From Paenibacillus algicola (GTDB lineage: Bacteria > Bacillota > Bacilli > Paenibacillales > Paenibacillaceae), in NCBI RefSeq assembly GCF_005577435.1, contig NZ_CP040396.1, positions 2,352,501 through 2,416,500 on the forward strand: a DNA stretch of 64,000 nt. Direction: 5' to 3'. Below the pieces are notes generated by a model that ran no database searches, was not told where the DNA came from, and saw only the letters and a program-made list of their open reading frames with translations. Below, piece by piece: positions 1-8,430 of this stretch. Position 1 is the first letter of the stretch, and every line of letters begins with the position of its first letter. A program made the translations under genes and the position numbers.

Positions 1-315
1 GGCTGCCGCAATCGTCGGTGCAATATGCTTCAGCACGTTGACGCCGACCGCGGTTGTAATCAGGTCCGCTTCCGCCGCGGCTGCAATCGCTTCAAAGGGC
101 TCCATGGCGCTGTTAATTCCGCTAACCCCGCGGACGATGATTTGCTGCGGCTGATCATCTGCCAGGACGACCGGATACTCTCCCTCCTTTTTCAGGGCAC
201 CCACTAGCGTGTCATTCACATCGACAAATGTAACCTGATACCCGGCCTGGGATAGCAGCAGACCGATAAAGCCCCTGCCGATATTCCCCGCCCCAAAGTG
301 GACGGCCTTCTTCAT
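1..315 (-). CDS. mtlD: mannitol-1-phosphate 5-dehydrogenase, N-terminal part (runs off window)
   Basis: Only the first 105 codons are present; the gene continues past base 1. The protein begins MKKAVHFGAGNIGRGF, the dinucleotide-binding GxGxxGxG motif that opens the mannitol-1-phosphate dehydrogenase family, followed by an Asp-containing second strand (TFVDVN) that would bind the adenine ribose of NAD. The enzyme oxidises mannitol-1-phosphate, delivered by the PTS, to fructose-6-phosphate in the cytoplasm. Its ATG overlaps the TGA of mtlF as ATGA, so the two are translationally coupled and this is the last visible gene of the mtl operon. Identification is firm from motif plus context. The C-terminal substrate domain cannot be judged. 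Confidence 0.93.
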   Translation of the reverse strand, partial: MKKAVHFGAGNIGRGFIGLLLSQAGYQVTFVDVNDTLVGALKKEGEYPVVLADDQPQQIIVRGVSGINSAMEPFEAIAAAAEADLITTAVGVNVLKHIAPTIAAA

Positions 316-749
316 CCCTCCAAGCCTCCTTCAAAGATTGAAATGATCTCATCAGCCGTTGCTGCATTCATAATATGCTCCAGGCTCTCCTCTTCGCTGA
401 AGATCATCGCGACATTGGTCAAGATTTGCATATGGTCTCCACCTGCACCTGCAATACCGATCACGACAAATGCCGGCTCATCTCCACCAAAGTCCACGCC
501 TTCCGGAAAGCGTACTACAGAAAGACCCGTAGAATGAATGAGCGCCTTGCCTTCCTTCGTCCCGTGCGGAATCGCCAGGCCGCTGCCCATGTAGGTGGAG
601 GCGATGTCTTCACGCTCGACCATCCGATCAACGTACTCCGGATCAACATGACCGGCTTGAACCAGCAGCTGTCCGGCCATGCGAATCGCTTCATATTTAT
701 CATTGGCTTTGGCGTCAAGCACTACTTTATCTGCGGAAAGAATACTCAT
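312..749 (-). CDS. mtlF: mannitol-specific PTS enzyme IIA
   Basis: A soluble 145-residue protein of the fructose/mannitol EIIA family. It takes phosphate from HPr~P and passes it to the IIB domain of MtlA. The phospho-acceptor is His62 in the motif GLAIPHGT, preceded by the conserved REDIASTYMG stretch. The chosen start is the ATG at 749 (MSILSADK), which has AAAGGTG eight bases upstream; a GTG three codons earlier sits too close to that site. The gene lies 16 bases after mtlR, and its stop overlaps the mtlD start. Length and motif fit a free-standing EIIA, consistent with MtlA in this window lacking a fused IIA domain. Confidence 0.93.
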   Translation of the reverse strand: MSILSADKVVLDAKANDKYEAIRMAGQLLVQAGHVDPEYVDRMVEREDIASTYMGSGLAIPHGTKEGKALIHSTGLSVVRFPEGVDFGGDEPAFVVIGIAGAGGDHMQILTNVAMIFSEEESLEHIMNAATADEIISIFEGGLEG

Positions 750-765
750 TATGAACACACCTTTA

Positions 766-2823
766 TCATTTATTTTTGAAAAAGCTCAGCAGCTCCGTGG
801 ACAGAAACAGCTTGATTTCCTGCTCACTTCCTTGCTCCATTAAAGTGACAAGCTCTGGCCGGAGCAGCATGGCACTAATCTCGCTCAGCACCTCCAGCGC
901 TTCCTTCGGCAGCTCCTTCGGTGCCAGCATTAGCAGCATCACACGCATATGGTGTCCGTCCCCCATCGGTAAAGGCGCTTGGAAACGGAATAGAGCTACA
1001 ACAGGCTCCTGGATATGATGACTGCGCGTATGAAAGAGGGCCAGAGAGCTGTCCGGGATGAGCAGACTGCCCTGCCGCTCCCGCTCCAGCAGTAAATCGG
1101 TGACGGCAGCGGGATCCTCCAGCAGCTGCGCTTCCCACAGCTTGGCACAAGCGGAGATCAATACCTCTCGCAGCTCATGGCTCTGTGAATCCAGACTGTA
1201 GCTGTGAAATCGCTCCAATAGCAGCACCATTTCCTGCAGCGTATGCTGCAAGGAAATCATTTCATCCATGGGCTGTACCGTAAAGATCTGCTCTTTTCTA
1301 TTACCCGGGTTCGTACCCGCAATATTCATCTGGTGCAGCGTCGTGGTTCTGATATACTCCATCAGCTGCTCCAGATCTTCCCGGCTCAGCAACGGACTTA
1401 AGCGAATATAGCGCTCTTTAGGAAGCGGCAGGTCTATCGTAGAAATGATCAGATCATATTCTTCCTCCGGAATTCGGGCCGCTTCATACCAGGAGCTGTT
1501 ACGTATAATCTGGATTTGAGGAATTTCCTTCTCCAGCCTCGTGGCGAGCAGCTGAGTCGAGCCAATGCCGCTGCTGCATACAAGAATGGCCCGTACCTCC
1601 TGCTGGAGCTTCTGCAGACGCTCTAAGGATGCACCAAAATGCATCGTCAAAAATCCGATTTCCTCCTCCGGTACGTCCAAATCCCACTGCAGTCCTGCTA
1701 CCGCCTCCTTCACGGTGAGAAACAGGTCTCCATAATCCTTGCGAATCGAGCCCAGCAGCGGATTACGGATGCTTGCACCTTCACGAATCCGTTTCAGCGC
1801 GGGATCAATATGCTGCAGTAATCCCTCGCGCAGCGATTTGTCGCCTTGCAGCGGATAGCCTGTCATCTGTGCGACCCTGTTAATGAGCTGATGAATTTGT
1901 TCCAGCAGATGCAGATCGGTATACATAAAATAAGGCGATGCCCCTTCTAGCTGCAGGGTGTGAAGCAAATATGCGATATGCTCTACCTCTGCCGAGCTGA
2001 TGGGAAGGCCGGTGTCCGCGGCTAGCTGATCTGCCAGCGCCTGAGCCTGCGGCATATAAGCTGATGAGCCGGCTTTGGAAGCTGGTGACGCTTCAACCTC
2101 CTGACCCTGCTGAATCCTTTGCAGCGACACAGACAAGGACAATATCAGCTGGGTATAGGCCTGTTCACTCAGCTCGTTTACCCACCCGGAGCTGCTGGAC
2201 CATAGAATATGCTCTGCATTCAGGACAAAGGGCTGTCCTGTCAGGGTCAGCAGATGCTGCTTCAGTGGAGGCTGCTGCTCTCTGCCCGCGATCCAGTCCG
2301 AAGGCTCAAGATGGTCCTTGGCGAGCTGACAAATGGCTTTGCGCTTGTCTTCCTCCTGGCCGCCGATCTCAACGCCATATCCCCGCCGGCGTACCAGCTC
2401 CAGCCGAAATTTGTGCAGCCAAACCTCCAGCTCGTTCAAATCATGGGTGATGGTTTGCGGCGTTACCTTTAAGGTATGCGCCAGGGCGAACAGCTTGAGC
2501 GGCTCATTCGCCTGAAGCAAGAGCAGTAAAGTGACGAGCCTTCGCTCCTCAGCAGAGTAGTGAGCCGTCATGCTCTCAGTCAGAGCACTGGCAAGGCTGC
2601 TTCGCGCCTCCGGTGTTCCTTCCAGCTCAATGCCTTTGCCGGACTTTTTCTTTAATGTTATTTGAAAACGGGAAAGGAAAGGCTCCAGCCCTTCCATTTC
2701 CCGGTATATGGTGCGCACGCTCACACGAAGATCCAGCGCCAATGCAGATGCTGTGATTTCGCCGTCGTGCTCTAGCAGCAGCTGAATAATCTGTCGCTGC
2801 CTTGCTGTCAGTTTGTTCAACAA
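766..2823 (-). CDS. mtlR: mannitol operon transcriptional activator MtlR (BglG/PRD type)
   Basis: About 685 residues. The order visible is an N-terminal winged HTH (about 1-65, with VSVRTIYREMEGLE) and a second HTH (about 100-150, LKVTPQTITHDLNELE). Two PTS regulation domains follow, then an EIIB-like domain with Cys416 in ILVCSSGIGST and a C-terminal EIIA-like domain (about 540-685) with a His in LFHTRSHH. In this family, phosphorylation by HPr and the mannitol EIIs sets activator activity. The start chosen is TTG at 2823 because GGAGG lies six bases upstream. An in-frame ATG at 2874 would add 17 residues but has no good ribosome site. It sits inside the operon between mtlA and mtlF, as in Geobacillus and unlike B. 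subtilis. Confidence 0.92.
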   Translation of the reverse strand: MLNKLTARQRQIIQLLLEHDGEITASALALDLRVSVRTIYREMEGLEPFLSRFQITLKKKSGKGIELEGTPEARSSLASALTESMTAHYSAEERRLVTLLLLLQANEPLKLFALAHTLKVTPQTITHDLNELEVWLHKFRLELVRRRGYGVEIGGQEEDKRKAICQLAKDHLEPSDWIAGREQQPPLKQHLLTLTGQPFVLNAEHILWSSSSGWVNELSEQAYTQLILSLSVSLQRIQQGQEVEASPASKAGSSAYMPQAQALADQLAADTGLPISSAEVEHIAYLLHTLQLEGASPYFMYTDLHLLEQIHQLINRVAQMTGYPLQGDKSLREGLLQHIDPALKRIREGASIRNPLLGSIRKDYGDLFLTVKEAVAGLQWDLDVPEEEIGFLTMHFGASLERLQKLQQEVRAILVCSSGIGSTQLLATRLEKEIPQIQIIRNSSWYEAARIPEEEYDLIISTIDLPLPKERYIRLSPLLSREDLEQLMEYIRTTTLHQMNIAGTNPGNRKEQIFTVQPMDEMISLQHTLQEMVLLLERFHSYSLDSQSHELREVLISACAKLWEAQLLEDPAAVTDLLLERERQGSLLIPDSSLALFHTRSHHIQEPVVALFRFQAPLPMGDGHHMRVMLLMLAPKELPKEALEVLSEISAMLLRPELVTLMEQGSEQEIKLFLSTELLSFFKNK

Positions 2824-2879
2824 CGATCGCCTCCAGTATGGCGGACCCTGCCGGTATGATACCGGCATGTACACATCCG

Positions 2880-4334
2880 TTACCCTTTAAGACGATCCAC
2901 CAGCTTGTCATATTCAGGGCTTTTCAGGAAATTTTCGATGGAGATATGCTCCGCCGCAGGAATTTTTGATTTCGCCCGATCAGTCAACGTTTTTTGCGTA
3001 ATGACGATATCTGCATCATCCGGGATTTCACTAATGGCTGAATTAACAACGGTCACATTGACGTCAGCCTGCTGCATTTTCTTACGAAGCACCGAAGCTC
3101 CCATGGCACTGGAACCCATGCCGGCATCACAAGCGAATACAATCTTGCGCACTTCTTCGCGCTTCAAATGCTGGGCCGCCTCTTCTACGGACTCCGCAGC
3201 ACCGGTTGCAGCCGCTGTGCTATCACTTACCCCTGCCTGCTTCATATCCTTCAGCTTGGCCGATGCTTCTTCAATATTGCCGTTTTCCTGCTTCTTGCTC
3301 GTCTTCAGGAAGAACACGGAGAGCAGGAACGAAACGACAGCCGCCACAACCACACCCGCGATCATCGCAGCATAGCCGCCTTTAGGTGTCACTAGCGCAT
3401 AGGCGATGATGCTGCCTGGGGATGCAGGACCTGTAAGTCCGGCACCGAGCAGCTGGAATACGAACGTACCAGATACACCGCCCGCAATGACAGCCAGGAT
3501 CAAACGTGGATTCATCAGGATATAAGGAAAGTAAATCTCATGAATGCCGCCCAGGAAATGAATCACAACCGCGCCTGGCGCCGATTGCTTCGCTGCACCT
3601 CGGCCAACGAGCATATACGCCAGCAGGACGCCGAGACCCGGACCCGGATTCGATTCCAGCATGTACAGGATCGACTGGCCGGCACGAACGGATTCCTCCA
3701 CCGCGATTGGACTCAGTATACCATGATTGATGGCATTGTTCAGGAACAGCACCTTGGCCGGTTCAATAATAATATTCACCAGCGGCAGCAGATTCGCGTT
3801 CACCAGGAACTGAACACCGCCGGACAACAGGCTTGTCAGGGCTTGTACAGCCGGTCCAATTCCGGAGTAGGTGCCCAGCATAATCAGTCCGCCGATGATG
3901 CCGATCGAGAAGTTATTTACGAGCATCTCGAATCCTGCACGAATTTTGCCTTCAACAGCTTTGTCGAACTGCTTCAGAATCCATGCTGACAGCGGACCGA
4001 CAAGCATCGCGCCGAGAAACATCGGAATACTGGAGCCGACAATGACCCCAATTGTAGCGATGGAGCCGATGACCGCGCCCCGCTTGCCATGAATCATCTC
4101 CCCGCCTGTGTAACCAATTAACAAAGGCAGCAGGTACGTAATTGCAGGACCTACCAGCACCGCTAAATATTCATTAGGGATCCAGCCCGTCGGAATAAAC
4201 AGCGCCGTAATCAATCCCCAGGCAATAAATGCACCGATATTCGGCATAATCATGCCGCTAAGTAAACGACCAAATTTTTGAACACCGACTCTCAACCCGC
4301 GCGGTTGATTTTCGTTTACTGTGGATGTTGCCAT
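2880..4334 (-). CDS. mtlA: mannitol-specific PTS enzyme IICB
   Basis: A 484-residue membrane transporter that phosphorylates mannitol during uptake. The IIC channel domain occupies about residues 15-345, with many hydrophobic segments and the conserved GGIHEIYFPY motif near residue 265 that forms part of the sugar site. A hydrophilic linker follows, then the IIB domain from about 395 with the phospho-cysteine Cys402 in VFACDAGMGSSAMG. There is no IIA domain; MtlF provides it. The ATG has GAGGAGG seven bases upstream. It is the first gene of the mtl operon, transcribed from the region 4335-4530. Confidence 0.95.
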   Translation of the reverse strand: MATSTVNENQPRGLRVGVQKFGRLLSGMIMPNIGAFIAWGLITALFIPTGWIPNEYLAVLVGPAITYLLPLLIGYTGGEMIHGKRGAVIGSIATIGVIVGSSIPMFLGAMLVGPLSAWILKQFDKAVEGKIRAGFEMLVNNFSIGIIGGLIMLGTYSGIGPAVQALTSLLSGGVQFLVNANLLPLVNIIIEPAKVLFLNNAINHGILSPIAVEESVRAGQSILYMLESNPGPGLGVLLAYMLVGRGAAKQSAPGAVVIHFLGGIHEIYFPYILMNPRLILAVIAGGVSGTFVFQLLGAGLTGPASPGSIIAYALVTPKGGYAAMIAGVVVAAVVSFLLSVFFLKTSKKQENGNIEEASAKLKDMKQAGVSDSTAAATGAAESVEEAAQHLKREEVRKIVFACDAGMGSSAMGASVLRKKMQQADVNVTVVNSAISEIPDDADIVITQKTLTDRAKSKIPAAEHISIENFLKSPEYDKLVDRLKG

Positions 4335-4421
4335 CTTGGAGCCTCCTCAATACAAATGAAATCAGGATAAGCTTACATACTGCGTAATCTGTAAGCCCTT
4401 TGCATTTATGTTAAATCAAAA

Positions 4422-4508
4422 GTGACCTCTCTCACAATGAAATGAAAACACACTTTCGTCATGAATATTGTTGACAACTTTTAGCGTAACTAATGAGACA
4501 ATTTTGTC
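4422..4508 (-). promoter_or_regulatory. mtl operon control region with three short inverted repeats
   Basis: The 200 bases before mtlA contain GTGA-N6-TCAC (4422-4435), the near-perfect GTTGACAAC (4470-4478) and GACAA-TT-TTGTC (4497-4508). Symmetric TTGNCA/TGNCAA-type sites are expected for MtlR-like activators, so these are candidate operators. I could not identify a convincing -35/-10 pair, nor a CcpA cre site. Assignment to MtlR is inference from position. Confidence 0.35.
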
Positions 4509-4532
4509 CATGAATAGAGGGAGCAGCATAGC

Positions 4533-4564
4533 ATGATTGACGAGCCTGTGACCATGAAAAAAAC
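4533..4564. repeat. 32-bp direct repeat, copy 1
   Basis: This 32-base stretch, from ATGATTGACGAGCC to the run of seven A and a C, is identical to 5725-5756. The two copies lie in the same orientation 1.19 kb apart. Flanks on both sides differ. Confidence 0.85.
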
Positions 4565-4903
4565 AACCTACCGCATTGACTATAATGATCCCTACTTGCC
4601 AGGAGCCAGCGGTTGCGACATGACACTGACCGCTACCGCATCGTTCACCAGTACTACGACTCTAATCGGTAGTGTAACCTTCACTGCCAGCATGTTAAAG
4701 ATCATAATCAAATCGTAACATCGAAAACAGTACGAAATAGCGGAACAAAACCAGTTAGAGGTTGCAAAACATTGATTGGATATCCGAGATACGAAGAAAA
4801 GACTGGCGACCTGTGGGAAGATGATCAATAGTTTGATGATTATATTGACGACTACGAAGCAGAAAGACTTCATACCATTTATTATGAATCAAAATCGATG
4901 TAA
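4533..4903 (+). pseudogene. decayed small ORF of unknown function
   Basis: A reading frame starts at 4533 (MIDEPVTMKKTTYRIDYND) and runs 61 codons. If the frame is moved back by one base near 4691, reading continues as HVKDHNQIVTSKTVRNSG and on through GYPRYEEKTGDLWEDDQ. It then meets one in-frame TAG and ends in YYESKSM at 4903. A stem-loop terminator follows on the same strand at 4921, which suggests the whole stretch was once one gene. I recognise no family. The reconstruction needs one frameshift and one nonsense codon, so it is tentative. The first 32 bases are duplicated at 5725. Confidence 0.3.
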
Positions 4904-4920
4904 GTTGCTGGCTTAACTGA

Positions 4921-4968
4921 TGAATCCATGGTCTAGGTATAATATCCTGGACTAAGGATTCATTTTTT
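4921..4968 (+). terminator. rho-independent terminator
   Basis: Outer arms TGAATCC and GGATTCA enclose inner arms GTCTAGG and CCTGGAC around an eight-base loop, followed by six T on the plus strand. It would end transcription of the decayed ORF at 4533-4903, just ahead of the small gene at 5052. Confidence 0.75.
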
Positions 4969-5051
4969 CATGTATAATCGAATTCTCATCACATCCGGTT
5001 ATGAAATTCTTTTATAATATGTATATTAATATTAAGTAAGGAGGAATCTTC

Positions 5052-5363
5052 ATGAGATACCGTTTAATCGGTTTCCTCTGCATTGTTACCGGAATATGCT
5101 TGGTGGCAAGTCAGCTTTTACACGATCAAAGCGAGCAGGGATATGTCTATCCACCCAGCGCTCAGGTAGACCCTTATCCTGCAGAAAATCAATCTTCGGA
5201 TCGTCAAATGATTGCTGATGGATGCTCGCCTCCCTATAAGACCGTCACGACTGAAGTGTCGGAGGCTGAGGCTAAAAAATTACGCGAAGAAGCTGGCTAT
5301 TCATCCGAAGGCGTAAGTGGAGGAATCATTGTCGAGTCCAAAGAGACCGATTCTTGCTCTTGA
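5052..5363 (+). CDS. small secreted or membrane-anchored protein of unknown function
   Basis: A 103-residue protein with AAGGAGG eight bases before the ATG. The N-terminus MRYRLIGFLCIVTGICLVAS is a short basic stretch plus one hydrophobic segment, i.e. a signal peptide or single anchor, so most of the chain should lie outside the membrane. The rest is acidic and polar, rich in Ser, Glu, Pro and Tyr. It has two cysteines near residues 56 and 102 (GCSPPYKT and DSCS) that could form a disulfide. No lipobox is clear. I recognise no family. It stands alone between two terminators, so it is probably its own transcription unit. Confidence 0.7.
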   Translation: MRYRLIGFLCIVTGICLVASQLLHDQSEQGYVYPPSAQVDPYPAENQSSDRQMIADGCSPPYKTVTTEVSEAEAKKLREEAGYSSEGVSGGIIVESKETDSCS

Positions 5364-5411
5364 ACAAAACTGAGCGATCAGATTCGAGCGTTCGCGCTTG
5401 AGCTATCTAAC

Positions 5412-5455
5412 AAGCCGCCTCAATAGCCATTCTAATGGCACATTGTGGCGGCTTT
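5412..5455 (+). terminator. stem-loop terminator after the small secreted protein
   Basis: Long arms AAGCCGCC and GGCGGCTT, with an inner AGCCATT/ATGGC pairing, lie 50 bases past the stop at 5363. The T tract is short (TTT), so termination may be weak or bidirectional. Confidence 0.6.
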
Positions 5456-5462
5456 AAACAGC

Positions 5463-5724
5463 TGTATTAATATGAGGAAAAGTGCATCCGAAATACCTGA
5501 TCCATATTGCCTGGGACTTCCGAGCTTTTCAGCGTTCTTACTCAAGGCTGCTGAAATTTGTTTATTGGAGCAATGAGGATACTTCTGCTTAATTAGTGCT
5601 GCAAGCGCGGTTACATGAGGCGTTACAAAGGGAGTGGCATTTTAAAAGAACGATCTCATCATTAAGATCCAGCGTGTAAACATGTCTGGTGCAACTAAAT
5701 CAACTTCTTTTCCTGTGTTGCTAA
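5463..5724 (-). pseudogene. remnant of a subtilisin-like serine protease (C-terminal part)
   Basis: Read on the minus strand from 5724, the sequence gives FSNTGKEVDLVAPD, then after disruption NATPFVTPHVTALAALIKQ, then QISAALSKNAEKLG and YGSGISDALF. These match in order the S8 peptidase segments around the substrate-binding APG loop, the catalytic GTSxATPHVAAL helix and the C-terminal YGxG turn. In the middle a frame change is needed (VYTLDLNDEIVLLK in another frame) and a TAA is present. The catalytic Ser position reads Pro (NATPF instead of NGTSF). The N-terminal half with Asp and His is absent. The recognisable part begins next to the 32-bp repeat. It is clearly dead. Confidence 0.72.
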
Positions 5725-5756
5725 ATGATTGACGAGCCTGTGACCATGAAAAAAAC
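5725..5756. repeat. 32-bp direct repeat, copy 2
   Basis: Identical to 4533-4564. This copy abuts the 5' edge of the subtilase remnant and ends in the A run that serves as the T tract of the terminator of the M28 peptidase gene. Confidence 0.85.
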
Positions 5757-5782
5757 CTGCATCCCATTCACGGGGATACAGG
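5749..5782 (-). terminator. rho-independent terminator of the M28 peptidase gene
   Basis: On the minus strand CCTGTATCCC pairs with GGGATGCAGG and is followed by seven T. It lies 20 bases past the stop at 5803. Confidence 0.85.
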
Positions 5783-5802
5783 CCGATTCTTACCCTAAAG
5801 GC

Positions 5803-7611
5803 TCAGTGCGCATGATCATATTCAGTATAGACGGGCCGATCCGGACCTGGCTCTGCTAAAGACCACGCAGCACCGAGAAGCACCACCGCAGAAACGGTTA
5901 AAACCGGGATGACCCATTTCCAGGAAAAGGACAGCATACGGATCGCAGGCGCCATCATTGCTAAGACCGGAGCTATAATAATCATGCTAAAAAGATGAAT
6001 GGACGGCGGGAGCATGAGAAATACGATATGCAAAATGGAAGTGAACAGCAGCAAGGGCAGAAGTGACGAACCGAAAATCACTAGCACGGAGACCTCTGCC
6101 GCAGAACGTCCGGACTCCTGAGTTCGTGCCGACAATCCCATCAGCAGCAGCAGACCGGCTAGCGGAACCGCAAATAAATAGCTTGCTCCCGTCAGCCATA
6201 GGGTTGACGCTGCGAGCAGGATCAGAACAACGACGGAACCCCCCAGCATCATTTCGAGCGAAGAGGATTTAGGCTGCAGCCATCGGGTACAGGCAATATG
6301 AATGGCTGCTGTAAGCAGCACGAACACGAGACTGTACAGAATGGAATCGTACACGGCTCCCGTAAATTGAGTCATGGAGCTTGCCCATAGCTTATGGACT
6401 GCCAGCCACACCAAGTAGCATACTCCCGTAGACATCAGTCCTGAGAATAACGGAATGGCCGCTCCCCAACAGCTTCCACGCCAGTGAGCCCGCTTGCTTC
6501 GCAGAAGCCAGACGGCAAGTCCCAGCCACATTAGAAACAGGAATACAAGGATACTGATTGCAAGGCTTGAAGGATAATGAAATAGCATGCCGAACAGATT
6601 GAAATAGATCTGATTGTCCGGATTCTCAAGTGAAGAGAGGTCCAGATTGCCGAAATGCCGGGCGATGGACAGCACATTCTCGCCGTGGTGCTGCAAGGTA
6701 TGTAGTGAAACCTGATCTATATTGTCTAGTGGTGTATGGTAAGCCTCCCACCCTTCTCCAAAGGCAAAATTGATGCCGGGATGACCGTACTCCAGCGCGA
6801 CAGTAAGGTCGGTGTCGTTCGGCATTTTTTTGTACAAATCGACGAGCACGGAATTTCCAACCGGCTTGGAAGCCGTCTTGGCATACTCTTCAATCAATCC
6901 GCGATTTCCCTCGCTGGTCTGAAACATAAAGCTGGCCCCTCTGGAGCCGCGGGCTTCAAAATTCGCAATCAGTCCAAAATCCTCTTCCTCATGCTCCTTG
7001 AAGAAGCCCTTCGCCCCAGCAAGCCCAATCTCCTCGCCGTCAGTCAGCACAATCCAGATATCATTGCGTGGAGCAGGTCCTTGCTGCAGGACTCTCGCCG
7101 TTTCCAGCAAGGCTCCGACACTTACTGAAGCGTCATTGGCACCAGGCGCGGTAGGGACGGAGTCATAATGAGTCATGAGCAGCAGGGGCTTGCCGTTCTC
7201 CGTTCCGGGAATCAAGCCCCGCAGGTTCGTGAGCTCCATCTCGGCATTGATCCGCCGGGTTACAACACGGGAGGTAAAGGTGTGCTGCTCCGGATTCAGT
7301 CCCAGCAGCTCCATTTGTTCTACCAGATAATTGCGCACCTTCAGGTTCTCCTCAGAACCGCTCGGGTGAGGCTCTTGGGCGATCTGCTGAATATGACTCA
7401 TCGCTCGTTCAGCTGAGAACTGATCCAGTGGAGCACTGGCCGGTTTAGGGGCTGTCGGGGACTCTGCCCACAGCACGGCGGTGATGATTAGAACCGTGGA
7501 AAGAAGAAACACTATCGGTGTCCATGGCCTGTAAGGGGACGTCGTTACAGCGGCTGCAGAGCGCTTGCCGAGCGCTTCGTTTTGAACTTTGACAGTCTTC
7601 ACGGTCATCAT
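5803..7611 (-). CDS. membrane-anchored M28 family zinc peptidase
   Basis: About 600 residues. One membrane segment lies near residues 30-50, then an extracytoplasmic M28 aminopeptidase domain (about 65-335), then a C-terminal region with roughly eight membrane segments. Metal ligands are visible in MTHYDSVPTAPGANDAS (His and Asp) and TDGEEIGLAGAKG (catalytic Glu pair), with a late His in YHTPLDNID. This layout matches the large Fxna/Pff1-like M28 proteins with membrane tails, which trim peptides outside the membrane. Two ATGs at 7611/7608 lie directly on the GAGGAG; GTG at 7602, nine bases from it, is the better-spaced start. It is a single-gene unit with its own terminator. Confidence 0.85.
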   Translation of the reverse strand: MMTVKTVKVQNEALGKRSAAAVTTSPYRPWTPIVFLLSTVLIITAVLWAESPTAPKPASAPLDQFSAERAMSHIQQIAQEPHPSGSEENLKVRNYLVEQMELLGLNPEQHTFTSRVVTRRINAEMELTNLRGLIPGTENGKPLLLMTHYDSVPTAPGANDASVSVGALLETARVLQQGPAPRNDIWIVLTDGEEIGLAGAKGFFKEHEEEDFGLIANFEARGSRGASFMFQTSEGNRGLIEEYAKTASKPVGNSVLVDLYKKMPNDTDLTVALEYGHPGINFAFGEGWEAYHTPLDNIDQVSLHTLQHHGENVLSIARHFGNLDLSSLENPDNQIYFNLFGMLFHYPSSLAISILVFLFLMWLGLAVWLLRSKRAHWRGSCWGAAIPLFSGLMSTGVCYLVWLAVHKLWASSMTQFTGAVYDSILYSLVFVLLTAAIHIACTRWLQPKSSSLEMMLGGSVVVLILLAASTLWLTGASYLFAVPLAGLLLLMGLSARTQESGRSAAEVSVLVIFGSSLLPLLLFTSILHIVFLMLPPSIHLFSMIIIAPVLAMMAPAIRMLSFSWKWVIPVLTVSAVVLLGAAWSLAEPGPDRPVYTEYDHAH

Positions 7612-7777
7612 CTCCTCGTTTTTTATTTAAAAGCCATAGATGTCATTTCTAGTTTGTTTATTACAGATTTAGCATTTGATGATGAGGTTATTATACCAAA
7701 CATATCAAACCATAAATACCATATATTAAAATTTAATAGAAGACTTAAGTAATATTTTCTTTGCATATACTCACAGC

Positions 7778-7808
7778 AAACAGGCAGCCCATCATGGGCT
7801 GCCTGTTT
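7778..7808 (-). terminator. strong inverted-repeat terminator after the cupin gene
   Basis: A perfect 14-base inverted repeat (AAACAGGCAGCCCA and its complement) with a three-base loop lies 28 bases past the cupin stop. It carries T on both sides and could act in both directions. Confidence 0.75.
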
Positions 7809-7835
7809 ATACTGATGCAATTAACAACGGAGTGA

Positions 7836-8324
7836 TTACCCTTGTTCCGCCGCAATAGCATCGGCGCGGGTCACATGCACGGTGCCGTACGGATGCTCGG
7901 GTGGAGCATAAATTACGTACAGCTTGAGCGGCATAGGGCCTGTATTGGTAATATTGTGCCAGGTTCCGGCCGGTACGATAATGGCATAATCATCACATGC
8001 CATCACTTCAAAGTCCAGCTGGTTTGCAGAGGGTCCCATCTGAACCAGACCCTGCCCTTCTTCGATCCGCAGGAATTGATCTGTGGAGGGATGCACCTCC
8101 AGACCAATATCTTCTCCGGGAAAAATGCTCATTAGTGTGACCTGAAAATGGTCTCCCGTCCATAGTGCCGTGCGATACGTCTGATTGCGCTTGGAGGCCT
8201 CATCGATGTTGATGACTAGCGGTCTTTTGCCATAATCGACGAGCTTAAGCTGGCCGTGACAGGAACAACTATCTTGATATGCCTGCGGATGGCCGGGATG
8301 GTACGGATGAAAACCAGGATACAT
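7836..8324 (-). CDS. cupin-domain protein
   Basis: A 162-residue protein with one cupin barrel in about residues 55-145. Cupin motif 1 is seen around GEDIGLEVHPSTDQFLRIEEG (only part of the usual His pair, with Glu), and motif 2 in VPAGTWHNITNTG. The short N-terminal tail is rich in His, Pro and Cys (MYPGFHPYHPGHP, then DSCSCHG), which may bind metal. Similar small cupins occur widely in Bacillales as uncharacterised or sugar-isomerase-like proteins, so no reaction is assigned. GAGGAG lies upstream of the ATG. It is monocistronic. Confidence 0.85.
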   Translation of the reverse strand: MYPGFHPYHPGHPQAYQDSCSCHGQLKLVDYGKRPLVINIDEASKRNQTYRTALWTGDHFQVTLMSIFPGEDIGLEVHPSTDQFLRIEEGQGLVQMGPSANQLDFEVMACDDYAIIVPAGTWHNITNTGPMPLKLYVIYAPPEHPYGTVHVTRADAIAAEQG

Positions 8325-8430
8325 GACGCACTCTCCTCACTCTTAAGGTCATGAAAAAGCCGATAATGTATCCTATGCATATGCCCAGCCTATAGACTCA
8401 TGGATTTACAACAATCGGAAATGAGATCAC

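Noticed and set aside
4335..4532. CcpA cre site in the mtl control region
   Set aside because: No acceptable match to the cre pattern was found on either strand.
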